Shown: positions 1-7,079 of the stretch, in pieces
Position numbering within the stretch: position 1 is the first letter of the stretch
Layout of the letters: every line of letters begins with the position of its first letter
Source of the DNA: Bacillus pseudomycoides DSM 12442
Lineage (GTDB): Bacteria; Bacillota; Bacilli; Bacillales; Bacillaceae_G
Length of the DNA stretch: 14,105 nt
Reading direction: 5' to 3'
NCBI RefSeq assembly: GCF_000161455.1
Contig: NZ_CM000745.1
Location: 5,725,817-5,739,921 of the forward strand
The notes under the pieces: model-generated
What the model was told of the DNA's origin: nothing
The model's database searches: none
What the model saw: only the letters and a program-made list of their open reading frames with translations
Translations under genes and position numbers: made by a program

Positions 1-372
1 AACACCATTTATTGTACTAGAGATTCTAGGTGATGCGGAAGACAGACTACGTTTTGTTCTGTTGGAATTGTTAGGAACAGTTAATGTACCCGTTTCTTCA
101 TGAATACCTTCTGAACGTTGAAGACTGTCTGCTTTCTTATTATCGACAGTACCTCCACCACGTCCGTCTACCCCTCCAAAACTAGCTTCAATACTTTTTA
201 TAGCCTGTTCATCTGATGCTTGAAGTTGGTCTGTTTTACCTTGTTCTTGAACGCTTGTAGGTTGCTTATTGTTTACTGATTGTTGTTCCTCTGCAAATGA
301 TGCTAATGGTGAGGATAATACCGTTAATCCTGCTGTTAATGCTACTACTTTTTTGTTAAATTTAATATTCAT
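1..372 (-). CDS. Secreted protein of unknown function, N-terminal part only
   Basis: The gene reads leftward from ATG at 372 and leaves the window after 124 codons with no stop. The first residues (MNIKFNKKVV, then a hydrophobic run ending PLASFA) form a Sec signal peptide with probable cleavage after residue 28 (SFA/EEQ). The visible mature part is hydrophilic and low in complexity, rich in Gln, Ser, Asn and Asp, with a Gly-rich stretch (GGVDGRGGG) near residue 61, and has no domain I recognise. It may be the pro-region or linker of a larger exported enzyme or toxin, but nothing shows which. The nearest strong ribosome-binding site (AAGGAGG, 414-420) is about 41 nt from the ATG with a perfect hairpin between them. 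GTG at 393-391 is in frame but would put a charged stretch before the signal peptide and is still 20 nt from the AGGAGG. Identity unknown; existence of the gene is well supported. Confidence 0.8.
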   Translation of the reverse strand, partial: MNIKFNKKVVALTAGLTVLSSPLASFAEEQQSVNNKQPTSVQEQGKTDQLQASDEQAIKSIEASFGGVDGRGGGTVDNKKADSLQRSEGIHEETGTLTVPNNSNRTKRSLSSASPRISSTINGV

Positions 373-381
373 TTCTACTTT

Positions 382-420
382 GGTATATCTCACTATTTTA
401 ATAGATATACCTTCCTCCTT
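382..420 (-). promoter_or_regulatory. Hairpin between Shine-Dalgarno and start codon of the left-edge gene
   Basis: On the minus strand AAGGAGG (420-414) is followed two bases later by an inverted repeat, GGTATATCT (411-403) and AGATATACC (390-382), perfect over 9 bp with a 12-nt loop, and then by nine bases and ATG (372). Looping out the hairpin brings AGGAGG to about 11 nt from the ATG, close to normal spacing. The geometry is seen directly; that the hairpin lets the site work is inference. Confidence 0.55.
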
Positions 421-511
421 GTACTTCTTTTAGTGTGAATAATAGTTTAAATAATGGTAGTCTGAATCAAAAAAATAACGACTTGATTTTTCATTTCATA
501 TAATTAACTGA

Positions 512-539
512 AATCTATAGGTCCTCCTAGATATGTCAA
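512..539 (-). promoter_or_regulatory. Candidate promoter for the left-edge secreted protein
   Basis: TTGACA (539-534) is followed after 16 nt by TAGATT (517-512), a weak -10. Transcription would begin near 505 and give a leader of about 130 nt. An orphan AGGAGG (528-523) with no start codon after it lies in the spacer. The perfect -35 is the main support. Confidence 0.35.
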
Positions 540-549
540 TATTTCAGAG

Positions 550-771
550 TTATAACACAACATTAGGGCTCCTCCCACAACTAAGACCAATGAAAAGAAA
601 ATCCAACACAGATTTTTCTTCATAATTGTTTAAATCTATATTGGGGAGCGTTTCAAACAAATATCGAAGAGAATGATAAGGACTTAAATTGTTCTCTTTT
701 GCAGTTTCAACCACACTATACATGATGGCACTCCCTCTAGTACCTTCGGAAAAATATAATTTAAATAACAT
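550..771 (-). pseudogene. IS66-family transposase, C-terminal remnant
   Basis: An open stretch of 73 codons carries the typical C-terminal region of IS66 transposases: FSEGTRGSAIMYSVVETAKE followed by NNLSPYHSLRYLFETLPNIDL, ending in a divergent SCGRSPN tail that corresponds to the usual 'PWS...CRVPN' end. Intact IS66 transposases are about 500 residues, so more than 80% of the gene is missing; nothing in 772-1054 continues it. The ATG at 771 is chance and has no ribosome-binding site. This is a decayed insertion sequence between two secreted-protein genes and is presumably inactive. Confidence 0.75.
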
Positions 772-867
772 AAATAACCTTTAATATACGAAACTATAAC
801 ATTTTACTTTATATCCCGTTTGTTTTCTATGAAATTCACAAATCTTTCAAAAATCCTGATTACAAAT

Positions 868-901
868 AAAAAGAGACTTCAAAACACATAAGTCCTTTTT
901 T
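868..901 (-). terminator. Probable rho-independent terminator
   Basis: On the minus strand GGACTT (895-890) pairs with AAGTCT (879-874), using one G-U pair, extended by an A/T-rich stem and followed by a run of T. It is the first T-tailed hairpin downstream of the glycoside-hydrolase-like gene, about 155 nt past its stop codon. Confidence 0.45.
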
Positions 902-992
902 ATGTTGGTTTGGAATAAAGTTTGATCAAACCTCAGGAGTTTTACCGTGACAGCTTTATCTAATGATGCAAAACGGTGCAACCTTTTTGCAA

Positions 993-1033
993 ACAGTTAA
1001 ACTTTATTCAAAACAGTACGACTTTATTTCAAA
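993..1033. repeat. Two tandem units of 20/21 bp
   Basis: ACAGTTAAACTTTATTCAAA (993-1012) is followed directly by a near copy (1013-1033) sharing ACAGT, ACTTTATT and CAAA. It lies just downstream of the stop codon of the minus-strand gene. A related ATAAAGT core recurs at 910-926. Confidence 0.5.
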
Positions 1034-1054
1034 GAAACAACCATGTCATGTATC

Positions 1055-3385
1055 TTAGTATTTAGGAACTTCTAATATACTCTTTTTCTTCCCATCATAT
1101 ACTATAGCTGTTTTTGCTTTTATATTCTCATTGTTATATGTAAAATCTTGGTTTGAGAAATTCACAATCACTTTCATGTTTTTTCCGAATGTCGTACTTT
1201 GAACTTGCCGATCTTCAGACAATACTTCAAAATTAGTCATTGGTTTTGTTACGGCTTTCTCATGAAATGGAGACCATACTTTCAAATAAGAGGTAATGAT
1301 GGATTTACTTTTCTCCCATTCATTTTTATCAATATGATATAAAGGTGGTACATTATACAACATTTCAGATAACATTCTATTTCCTATCTCATCCTTAATT
1401 CTAAAACTTCCCCATGCCCATTGGTGAGTAGTAATAATTGAATCATTATATACAAGTTTATATAACGGAATTGAATATACAGGATTATTATAAATATTTT
1501 TATAAATAGGTTTGATTGGTATGGTTTTGGCATTCGTTTCTGGAATAGCGCCATCTGGTGAAGTGGATTTATATCCGCCTACATAATATGGGCTCTGTTT
1601 ATCTTTCATATCAGAGTCGGGCCAAATCCCAGGCGTTTCAATTCCATGCGCAAAGGCAATTATATTACTAGCAAAGTCATTCCCACCTTCTGATCCGACT
1701 ACCATATGTTTTTCTTCGCTAATATATTTCATTCTTTGCAGTCTTGCTTTTACATCTTGTTCCTGAGTAGTAATGTGATTTGGAGAATAATCATCGTAAA
1801 TTTCGCCTGTAGCATCACAATCGACAAACCAAGAATTAAACGGTATATTATTTTGTAAAATATCACCTACACGTTCTTGCACACTAGGTAAAGATAAAGT
1901 TGGATTTAACTTTCTTCCTTTTCCTAAGAATCCTCCTATTTTTACTCCTTTTTCATTCGATATTGTGGCATTTTCATATAAAGTTTTATCTTTAAAAGAA
2001 GCAGTATTCCAATCTCTATTTCCAACTTCATGAATCGAGTGATATGAATCATAAGGACCGATTAAATACCCCATTCTATTTGCTTCTTCTACCATTTTGG
2101 GATTCATTAATCCATTAGCCCAATTAGGTAAACCTATCCATGCTTTTTTAACATTCGATTTCTTCATATCAACTAAAACATCTGTTGTTTCTTTCTGTTC
2201 CCATTTACTTACTTCATCCACTGCATCTGTTAACTTACTCTTAATTAATCCTTTGTTCAGTGTATACAGTTCTTGTTCACTTAAGTTTTGGATTCCTTTT
2301 TTCAACAATTCATTTATTACAGTATCTGGATTGTTAAAAATATCTTTATTATAAAGTTGTTCTAATTTTAATACCTGATTTATCGCATTAACTATTACTT
2401 TTTGCTGGCTTTTATCAATAGCTTTTTGATTCTTTATATCTTGCATAACAGTTTCAAAATCTTTTGAGCCATCTTCCGTATTTTCTTGTAACAACTGTGC
2501 AATCCAATTTGTAAATGTCTCATCCATTTTTTGTGTGAATTTATCCCACTTGATATTTTCTACTGAAATCCCACTGTGGTCCCAAAAATAAATATGAGGA
2601 GCACCATATAATTTTTTAATGTTCGGATTTGTTTTTGCTTTTTCTTCTAGTGTCTTAAATTCTCCCTGTTCTTTTATATAATTTTTATAAATATTTGCCA
2701 TCGAGACAGGGTTTTTATCAGTTAGATACAATCTGAATCCATATTCTTTATTCTTATTAATAGAAGGATATTGATGTGTAAAACTAAACTGTATATCGGA
2801 ATCAGCAGTGAAATGAATATTATCATTATACATATTGTCAGCTATATACATAATGGAATATTTAGATTTATTCAATGCAAAGAATCTCATAGAAAAACGT
2901 TCTATGAATGACATGTCTTGATCTTTTAAATATTCTTTCCAGTTTGGGTCATTGCTAGGTATATTTTTTCCTTCCCATAATGGTAACGTATAGCTGTCCG
3001 CACTTACTTTAGGCCATGTAAATTCATTAGCTCCTTCAGACTTAGTAGATTTTAACTTAATACTTAAATAGGATTCTTTCTTTTCAATCTTCACATCTAT
3101 TTGGTCATCTGGATAATTCCAAGATATACAATCATGTTTTTTTATTAGATTTGTTATTTTTTTCTTCGGTAGTGGTAAGGAAGCATTTTCTCTCACACCA
3201 TCTTTTTCCACAAAAATTTCACCGGTTTCAGGATTCACATCAAAAGTAAAATTTTTGTATTGAGAAACTACGTTTTGTCCCTTTGTTGTAATATCCTTTT
3301 GTTGCGCATAACTCAGGGATGGTAATGTAAGACATATTGAACTCATCAAAATTGGAATGACTAGCTTGTTCATTTTTTTATTCAT
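1055..3385 (-). CDS. Secreted glycoside-hydrolase-like protein
   Basis: The product is 776 aa when started at ATG 3385, chosen because AGGAGG lies 9 nt upstream and the start leads straight into a signal peptide (cleavage predicted after SYA, residue 27). An upstream in-frame ATG at 3436 lacks a ribosome-binding site and lies in the promoter. A beta-rich N-terminal half (about 30-250) precedes a likely (beta/alpha)8 barrel with a helical insertion (about 285-400). Barrel-type motifs are visible: WIGLPNW, WFVDCDATGE (D522 and D524 as possible catalytic acids), HMVVGSEGG (E566) and HQWAWGSFR. The pattern resembles GH101/DUF5696-type extracellular hydrolases acting on host or wall glycans; the exact family and substrate are not fixed by what I can see. 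No wall anchor is visible, so it is probably released. It follows the phosphoesterase gene in the same direction, but a terminator and its own promoter separate them. Confidence 0.8.
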   Translation of the reverse strand: MNKKMNKLVIPILMSSICLTLPSLSYAQQKDITTKGQNVVSQYKNFTFDVNPETGEIFVEKDGVRENASLPLPKKKITNLIKKHDCISWNYPDDQIDVKIEKKESYLSIKLKSTKSEGANEFTWPKVSADSYTLPLWEGKNIPSNDPNWKEYLKDQDMSFIERFSMRFFALNKSKYSIMYIADNMYNDNIHFTADSDIQFSFTHQYPSINKNKEYGFRLYLTDKNPVSMANIYKNYIKEQGEFKTLEEKAKTNPNIKKLYGAPHIYFWDHSGISVENIKWDKFTQKMDETFTNWIAQLLQENTEDGSKDFETVMQDIKNQKAIDKSQQKVIVNAINQVLKLEQLYNKDIFNNPDTVINELLKKGIQNLSEQELYTLNKGLIKSKLTDAVDEVSKWEQKETTDVLVDMKKSNVKKAWIGLPNWANGLMNPKMVEEANRMGYLIGPYDSYHSIHEVGNRDWNTASFKDKTLYENATISNEKGVKIGGFLGKGRKLNPTLSLPSVQERVGDILQNNIPFNSWFVDCDATGEIYDDYSPNHITTQEQDVKARLQRMKYISEEKHMVVGSEGGNDFASNIIAFAHGIETPGIWPDSDMKDKQSPYYVGGYKSTSPDGAIPETNAKTIPIKPIYKNIYNNPVYSIPLYKLVYNDSIITTHQWAWGSFRIKDEIGNRMLSEMLYNVPPLYHIDKNEWEKSKSIITSYLKVWSPFHEKAVTKPMTNFEVLSEDRQVQSTTFGKNMKVIVNFSNQDFTYNNENIKAKTAIVYDGKKKSILEVPKY

Positions 3386-3413
3386 ACTTATAAACCTCCT
3401 TTTTTGTATTTCT

Positions 3414-3419
3414 ATCATA
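3414..3419 (-). promoter_or_regulatory. -10 box of the glycoside-hydrolase-like gene
   Basis: TATGAT (3419-3414) matches the sigma-A -10 at five of six positions and puts the start of transcription near 3407, about 22 nt before the start codon. No convincing -35 is found at 16-18 bp; the 34-bp palindrome occupies that place. Confidence 0.5.
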
Positions 3420-3420
3420 C

Positions 3421-3454
3421 AAATACATTGTGACATGAATGTGACAATGTATTT
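3421..3454. promoter_or_regulatory. 34-bp near-perfect palindrome, probable operator
   Basis: AAATACATTGTGACAT (3421-3436) and ATGTGACAATGTATTT (3439-3454) are inverted copies matching at 15 of 16 positions around a 2-bp centre. On the minus strand it also contains TGTCACA twice with an 11-bp period, so two protein subunits on one DNA face are possible. It abuts the -10 box, covering about -13 to -47. A dedicated repressor or activator is implied; I do not recognise the motif. Confidence 0.7.
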
Positions 3455-3540
3455 TATTATTATTTAGCTTAATGATGAGTGGATCAAAAAAGAACGAATT
3501 CTTGCCGTGCCCCCTCAAGTCTCGAATGATCCTCACGCAA

Positions 3541-3567
3541 AAGAGACTTGTCCATGACAAGCCTCTT
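3541..3567 (-). terminator. Rho-independent terminator of the phosphoesterase gene
   Basis: AAGAGACTTGTC (3541-3552) and GACAAGCCTCTT (3556-3567) form a 12-bp stem with a 3-nt loop. The single mismatch becomes a G-U pair in the minus-strand RNA, which continues into TCTCTTTTG. It lies 8 nt after the stop codon of the upstream gene. Confidence 0.8.
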
Positions 3568-3574
3568 CCCCGCC

Positions 3575-6049
3575 CTATTTGTTTATACTATTCTCAACAA
3601 GCCCAGTGGCATCCTCTAATGTGCGTTGCATACTATCTGCACGTTGGTCCGTCATATTTTGATCACGTACAGCTGCTTCAGCTACTTGTATTTTTTGCTC
3701 TAATGCTTTCACTGGTTCATTCTTGTATTGCCCTACCTCTGTTCCTACTTGTATCTTTGTTAAGAAATCTTTTGCTCTATTAATCTTTACTTGAAGTTTT
3801 TCTTTCGCCGTTTGTGGCTTTTCTTCTGCCACTTTAGAATGTAAAAAGGTTTGATGTGCCGTTTGTAACGATTGATACATTGTAACGATTTCTTCTTTTG
3901 TTACCATCATTCTTTCAAACGTTTCTTTTGCACCGTTATACGCTTTTTGTAATGCGGCAAACGCTTTTTGTGAATATTGACCAGGCTTCTCTCCAAATTC
4001 GTAAGTACCTGCCAATGTTTCTTTTACCTTATTCATTTCTTCATATAAGTTATCGATCTCTTCTATTTTTATCCGATTATCAAACTCATTATAAGCCGCT
4101 TTCACTTCAGAAGGCGTTAGTGCCTTGCTATATAGTCTTGCAAGCACGACTTTTCCATTTAATGGAACACTACCATTACCAGAGCTTGTTGGATCTGCTC
4201 CAATCGCAAATGGTACGTTTGGATGATACACTTTCCCCGTTACTCGCTGACTATTTACTTTTTTTCCATCTACATATACTGCAAGCTCACTTCCATTATA
4301 TGTTCCTGTTAGATGGTATGTGTTATTAGCTTCTAGCTGTACACCAATACGTTTATAACTGCCACCAATATGTGCCCATAATTCTACATAACCAGAACCT
4401 GTTGATTCAAATCCAATTCCACCGCTTTCGGTATTTTCCATAATTGCTTGATTGCGAATTTGATTCATAGAAAACACTGCTTCCAGTGTAAAGGAATCCT
4501 TTACCTTTTCTTTTTGCTCATTTGAAAATGGAATATATCCATACGTATTATTCCGTCCACTTAATTTCATTACGTGTTTCTTTAACTGTTTCTCATACTC
4601 AATTGTTACATTTCCTTTTACACTTCCATTTGCACCAAACGATGAATAATCTTTAAAAGTACCATCTAAAAAGTTCACATCGAATACATCTGCTTTCGGT
4701 ACTTTCGCATTCGGATCAATTACTTCTGTATTCGTTTCAAATTCTTCACGCAAAGGAGCACTACTTTCATTTCCAAATGAATCTAATGCTGTTACTTCTA
4801 TGTTATATTCCGTATTAATCTCTAGTCCACCTAATGTAAATGTCAGCTCTTTAGGCACCGGATCCCGGTAGAACTCGGAGAAGGCTAATAGCTGGTTTTT
4901 CACCTTTCCTGTTGCTTTCTCTTTTGCTTGCAAACGGTATGAGTGAACGAGTAAATTATCTACAGCTTGCGGAAATGTCGCTGTCACAGATGTCTCTGTT
5001 ATATTCGAAAGTTTCAGCTTTGCATCTTGTAAAAATGCCGGCTTTTCCTTATCACGATCTTCCGTATACTTAAAAGATTCTTTCTTTGCTGGAAGTTCAA
5101 CTACCCACGGCTCACCTGTCCAAGAGTTCGTATGAAAATCACGGCGATGAATCGTCACTTTTTGATCGTCTACTTCTACCAATAAACCTTGGCTTAATGT
5201 TTCAGCTCCCGGAGGAATATTTCCTTGTACTTTTCCGCTTTCCACTTCCATATAACTAACTGATGATGTACCAACAGACGTAAAGTCTTTTTGGTGAATT
5301 GACCTTGGATCATCAAGTGGATAATGAGAATGACCAGAAAACGTTACAGCTTGTGGATACTCTTTTAAGACTTCATTAATTTTGGCACTATCATTTGTCC
5401 CCCATTCATGACTCCCGTACACTGTTCCTTTAATTTGCTGATGTAAAAAGACAAAGATTGGCTTATTTGGATCAGCTTGCTTCGCTTTTACTAATTCCTG
5501 CTTCAACCAATTAATTTGTGTATCTGAATAATACCCATGTGTCACTCCATTTTCTGGGCTCATCACAAGAAAATGATAGCCTTTTACAGCTTTGTGATAA
5601 TAGATAGATTCCATTCCTGTTTTTTTAAGAAAACGTTTCTGTGCATCATGTGCCAATAATCCGTTCCAATAATCATGGTTACCTAAAGCATACATAGCAG
5701 TTGCATTTTGATTTCCATATTGCTTATAAGTTTGGAAGAAACGATCATACTGCTGCGTCGAGCCACTGTCTGTAAAATCACCAACAACTACAAAAGCATC
5801 TTGTCTTGGAGCTACTGCGTTTAATTGCTGCAGCGCTCTTTGAAAACGAAACGTATCATCCGTTCCACTATTTTTAATGTGTACATCACTTAACACCGGA
5901 AAAACAAGCTTCTTCTCTGACGATTCTTTCTCTGTTTTTTCTTCTTTTGTTTCCGCAAAACTAGTCCAAGAAAAAGATGTAAATACTAAAAAGAAAACTA
6001 CTAAAAAACCAATAAGACCTTTCACTTTACACAACATCCTTTTGATCAC
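3575..6049 (-). CDS. Secreted metallophosphoesterase with FN3, LamG-like and helical C-terminal domains
   Basis: The product is 824 aa, started at GTG 6049 because GAGGAGG lies 6 nt upstream; ATG 6037 is a weaker alternative. A signal peptide ends near SFA (32). Residues 48-290 form a calcineurin-like phosphoesterase with a full set of metal-ligand motifs: DVH (D55, H57), GDF (D91), GNHD (N124, H125), LHQ (H203) and GHSH (H240, H242). A fibronectin type III domain (about 340-440) and a LamG/concanavalin-like domain (about 455-657) follow, then helical FIVAR-like repeats to the end. No LPxTG or other anchor is visible. It probably hydrolyses phosphate esters outside the cell, with the lectin-like parts binding glycans. 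A PhoP-box-like array precedes it, consistent with phosphate scavenging. The substrate is unknown; domain calls are firm for the esterase and moderate for the rest. Confidence 0.9.
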   Translation of the reverse strand: MIKRMLCKVKGLIGFLVVFFLVFTSFSWTSFAETKEEKTEKESSEKKLVFPVLSDVHIKNSGTDDTFRFQRALQQLNAVAPRQDAFVVVGDFTDSGSTQQYDRFFQTYKQYGNQNATAMYALGNHDYWNGLLAHDAQKRFLKKTGMESIYYHKAVKGYHFLVMSPENGVTHGYYSDTQINWLKQELVKAKQADPNKPIFVFLHQQIKGTVYGSHEWGTNDSAKINEVLKEYPQAVTFSGHSHYPLDDPRSIHQKDFTSVGTSSVSYMEVESGKVQGNIPPGAETLSQGLLVEVDDQKVTIHRRDFHTNSWTGEPWVVELPAKKESFKYTEDRDKEKPAFLQDAKLKLSNITETSVTATFPQAVDNLLVHSYRLQAKEKATGKVKNQLLAFSEFYRDPVPKELTFTLGGLEINTEYNIEVTALDSFGNESSAPLREEFETNTEVIDPNAKVPKADVFDVNFLDGTFKDYSSFGANGSVKGNVTIEYEKQLKKHVMKLSGRNNTYGYIPFSNEQKEKVKDSFTLEAVFSMNQIRNQAIMENTESGGIGFESTGSGYVELWAHIGGSYKRIGVQLEANNTYHLTGTYNGSELAVYVDGKKVNSQRVTGKVYHPNVPFAIGADPTSSGNGSVPLNGKVVLARLYSKALTPSEVKAAYNEFDNRIKIEEIDNLYEEMNKVKETLAGTYEFGEKPGQYSQKAFAALQKAYNGAKETFERMMVTKEEIVTMYQSLQTAHQTFLHSKVAEEKPQTAKEKLQVKINRAKDFLTKIQVGTEVGQYKNEPVKALEQKIQVAEAAVRDQNMTDQRADSMQRTLEDATGLVENSINK

Positions 6050-6110
6050 AAAAATCCTCCTCGCATATATTGTAAAATACAAGAATATTTTAGCGAACCG
6101 TTATTAAACT

Positions 6111-6159
6111 AGTATAAATTAAAGGTAAAAAATGTTAAAAATTTGTAAAACAAAGTAAA
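6111..6159 (-). promoter_or_regulatory. PhoP-box-like array and promoter of the phosphoesterase gene
   Basis: On the minus strand four hexamers of TT-ACA type occur in register: TTTACT (6159-6154), TTTACA (6149-6144), TTAACA (6138-6133) and TTTACC (6129-6124), starting 10, 11 and 9 bp apart. TATACT (6116-6111) follows as -10, with TTAACA in the -35 position at a 16-bp spacing. In Bacillus the response regulator PhoP binds such repeats (TT(A/C/T)ACA at about 11-bp periods) between about -20 and -60 of phosphate-starvation genes. Assignment to the Pho regulon is inference supported by the gene product. Confidence 0.6.
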
Positions 6160-6183
6160 AAACCCCGAAAATAAGTCGGTTTC
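6158..6183 (-). terminator. Minus-strand terminator-like hairpin beside the IS6-type end
   Basis: AAACCGA and TCGGGGTTT (minus strand) form a short stem with a 2-nt bulge, followed by TTTTTT. No intact minus-strand gene lies directly upstream, so it may have served a gene now displaced by the mobile block. Confidence 0.4.
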
Positions 6184-6185
6184 CT

Positions 6186-6272
6186 GGTTCTGGTGCAAAT
6201 ATATGAAGAAGAACGCGAATAATAGTAGATTCCTAGTGAAATCGTATTTTATGCTATAAGGGGGTTCAACCG
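6186..6272. mobile_element. IS6/IS240-type terminal repeat and remnant
   Basis: GGTTCTGGTGCAAA (6186-6199) matches the terminal repeat type of IS6-family elements such as IS240 and is shared with the copies at 10369 and 13987. The element extends rightward and is cut after about 87 bp by an IS231-type end at 6273. No transposase codons are recognisable in it. Confidence 0.6.
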
Positions 6273-6409
6273 CATGCCCATCAACTTAAGGTATTTTAAT
6301 ACCCCAAAGTGTAAAAAACATTATTCTTTCTAAACAAGCTAGATTAGAAAAAATAACGTTTTTGAACATTTCAATTCAAAGTGAACTACTTGATTTATTC
6401 GACGGATGA
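6273..6409 (+). mobile_element. IS231-type left end with transposase N-terminal scrap
   Basis: CATGCCCATCAACTTAAG (6273-6290) is the terminal inverted repeat of IS231 (IS4 family). About 70 bp inside, 6362-6409 reads LNISIQSELLDLFDG then a stop, resembling the IS231 transposase start (MNLSIQDELQLF...). The remaining 460 or so codons are absent. The first 137 bp thus look like an IS231 end whose transposase gene has been lost or replaced, as in MIC231 cassettes. The repeat is certain; the protein match is from memory and short. Confidence 0.65.
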
Positions 6410-6543
6410 AAATTGGCAGGGCTCCAACTTGGATAACACAATTATTAGGATTGGAATGTTGCTTTCTGACATGAGTTTGGATAAGAGTACTTGAAACACT
6501 ATATTTTTCTTTGTATTAACGAATTTAATTATTTAACAAATTG
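6410..6543. other. Short gene-less stretch
   Basis: No gene is supported between the IS231 scrap and the acetyltransferase remnant. A perfect inverted repeat (ATTTAACAA 6531-6539, TTGTTAAAT 6541-6549) overlaps the end of that remnant. Confidence 0.4.
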
Positions 6544-6967
6544 TTAAATCTCTCCTATTTTTAGCGGAAAATTATGTGTAACTATTTTTTCAAAACAGAA
6601 ATAGACTTGATTGTTAACAGGTTTTGACTTAAAAATAACTTCTCCTTTTTTTACATATCCATTTTTTTTCGTAGAACTTTTGAGAAACATCGTTTTTTGA
6701 AAAAACATCTAAGCGGATACCCGTATATTTCCGCTGAATTGCTAACCCTTCACAAAAATCTAGAACTGCTTTTCCATAGCCATTGCTTTGTTGATCTGGA
6801 TGTATACAAAATGAATGTATAACAAAATAAGCTCCTTCATTATAAGACCATTGGATATTTGACCATTCTATAGGTTGCCATTCATCAAGTACAAAAACTC
6901 CAACTAACTCAGTTTTATTTTTTAATACATATAATTCCTTGTTTTCTATTTTCTCAGTAAAGTTTGA
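6544..6967 (-). pseudogene. GNAT acetyltransferase, N-terminally truncated and frameshifted
   Basis: From 6967 leftward the translation reads as a GNAT fold: ELVGVFVLDEWQP, FVIHSFCIHPDQQSNGYGKA (the Q-x-x-G-x-G acetyl-CoA loop), LDFCEG, IRLDVFSKNDVSQKFYEK. At a run of eight A (6662-6669 on the plus strand as T) an extra base shifts the frame; removing one A restores NGYVKKGEVIFK and a tail ending at TAA 6544. No start codon exists: the reading frame opens directly after a stop at the junction with the downstream terminator of the ketoacyl synthase gene, so roughly the first 30 residues are gone. The two defects together make it a decayed relative of small-molecule N-acetyltransferases. If the homopolymer count were a sequencing error it would still lack its start. 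Confidence 0.75.
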
Positions 6968-6972
6968 TTAAA
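6959..6972 (+). repeat. Copy of a 14-bp dispersed inverted repeat
   Basis: AAAGTTTGATTAAA here matches, in inverted orientation, 9612-9625 on the other side of the ketoacyl synthase/regulator pair; most of it also recurs at 917-926. It marks the exact break point of the truncated acetyltransferase. Confidence 0.5.
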
Positions 6973-7000
6973 AATCCTGTATGATATGCAGGACTTTTTT
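6970..7000. terminator. Bidirectional rho-independent terminator
   Basis: TCCTGTAT (6975-6982) and ATGCAGGA (6986-6993) form an 8-bp stem with a 3-nt loop, flanked by an A run on the left and TTTTTT (6995-7000) on the right. It terminates the ketoacyl synthase transcript about 85 nt past its stop codon. Confidence 0.75.
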
Positions 7001-7029
7001 GTTCCGCAATCGGGCCATTTAATTGAATA

Positions 7030-7062
7030 AATCTAACCGTTTCTAGAGGAAACGGTCAGATT
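7030..7062 (-). terminator. Strong hairpin directly after the ketoacyl synthase gene
   Basis: AATCTAACCGTTTC (7030-7043) and GAAACGGTCAGATT (7049-7062) pair over 14 bp with a 5-nt loop; the single mismatch is G-U in the minus-strand RNA. It starts 17 nt after the stop codon. It has no clear T run, so it may stabilise the mRNA end rather than terminate; the T-tailed hairpin at 6970-7000 lies next. Confidence 0.6.
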
Positions 7063-7079
7063 GACGAGAGAAAGTTTAT

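Larger units (their letters stand above)
772..1054. other. Gene-less interval with short repeats
   Basis: No coding sequence is seen between the IS66 remnant and the glycoside-hydrolase-like gene. The interval holds a probable terminator (868-901), a 17-bp sequence found inverted near 9616, a 10-bp stem (GCAAAACGGT at 968-977 with ACCTTTTTGC at 981-990, one mismatch) and two tandem units of about 20 bp (993-1033). Confidence 0.5.

Noticed and set aside
480..520. PlcR box before the left-edge secreted protein
   Set aside because: TATGAAATGAAA is present but the second half-site (TNCATA at the right spacing) is missing.
2097..2354. Plus-strand open frame of 85 codons
   Set aside because: Lies inside the glycoside-hydrolase-like gene on the opposite strand, has no ribosome-binding site, and shows no recognisable protein features.
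3472..4329. Plus-strand frames at 3472-3783 and 3898-4329
   Set aside because: Antisense to the phosphoesterase gene and its terminator; leucine-rich composition is the usual shadow of a real gene on the other strand.
5877..6107. Plus-strand frame of 76 codons across the phosphoesterase start
   Set aside because: Antisense to the signal peptide region and promoter; no ribosome-binding site.
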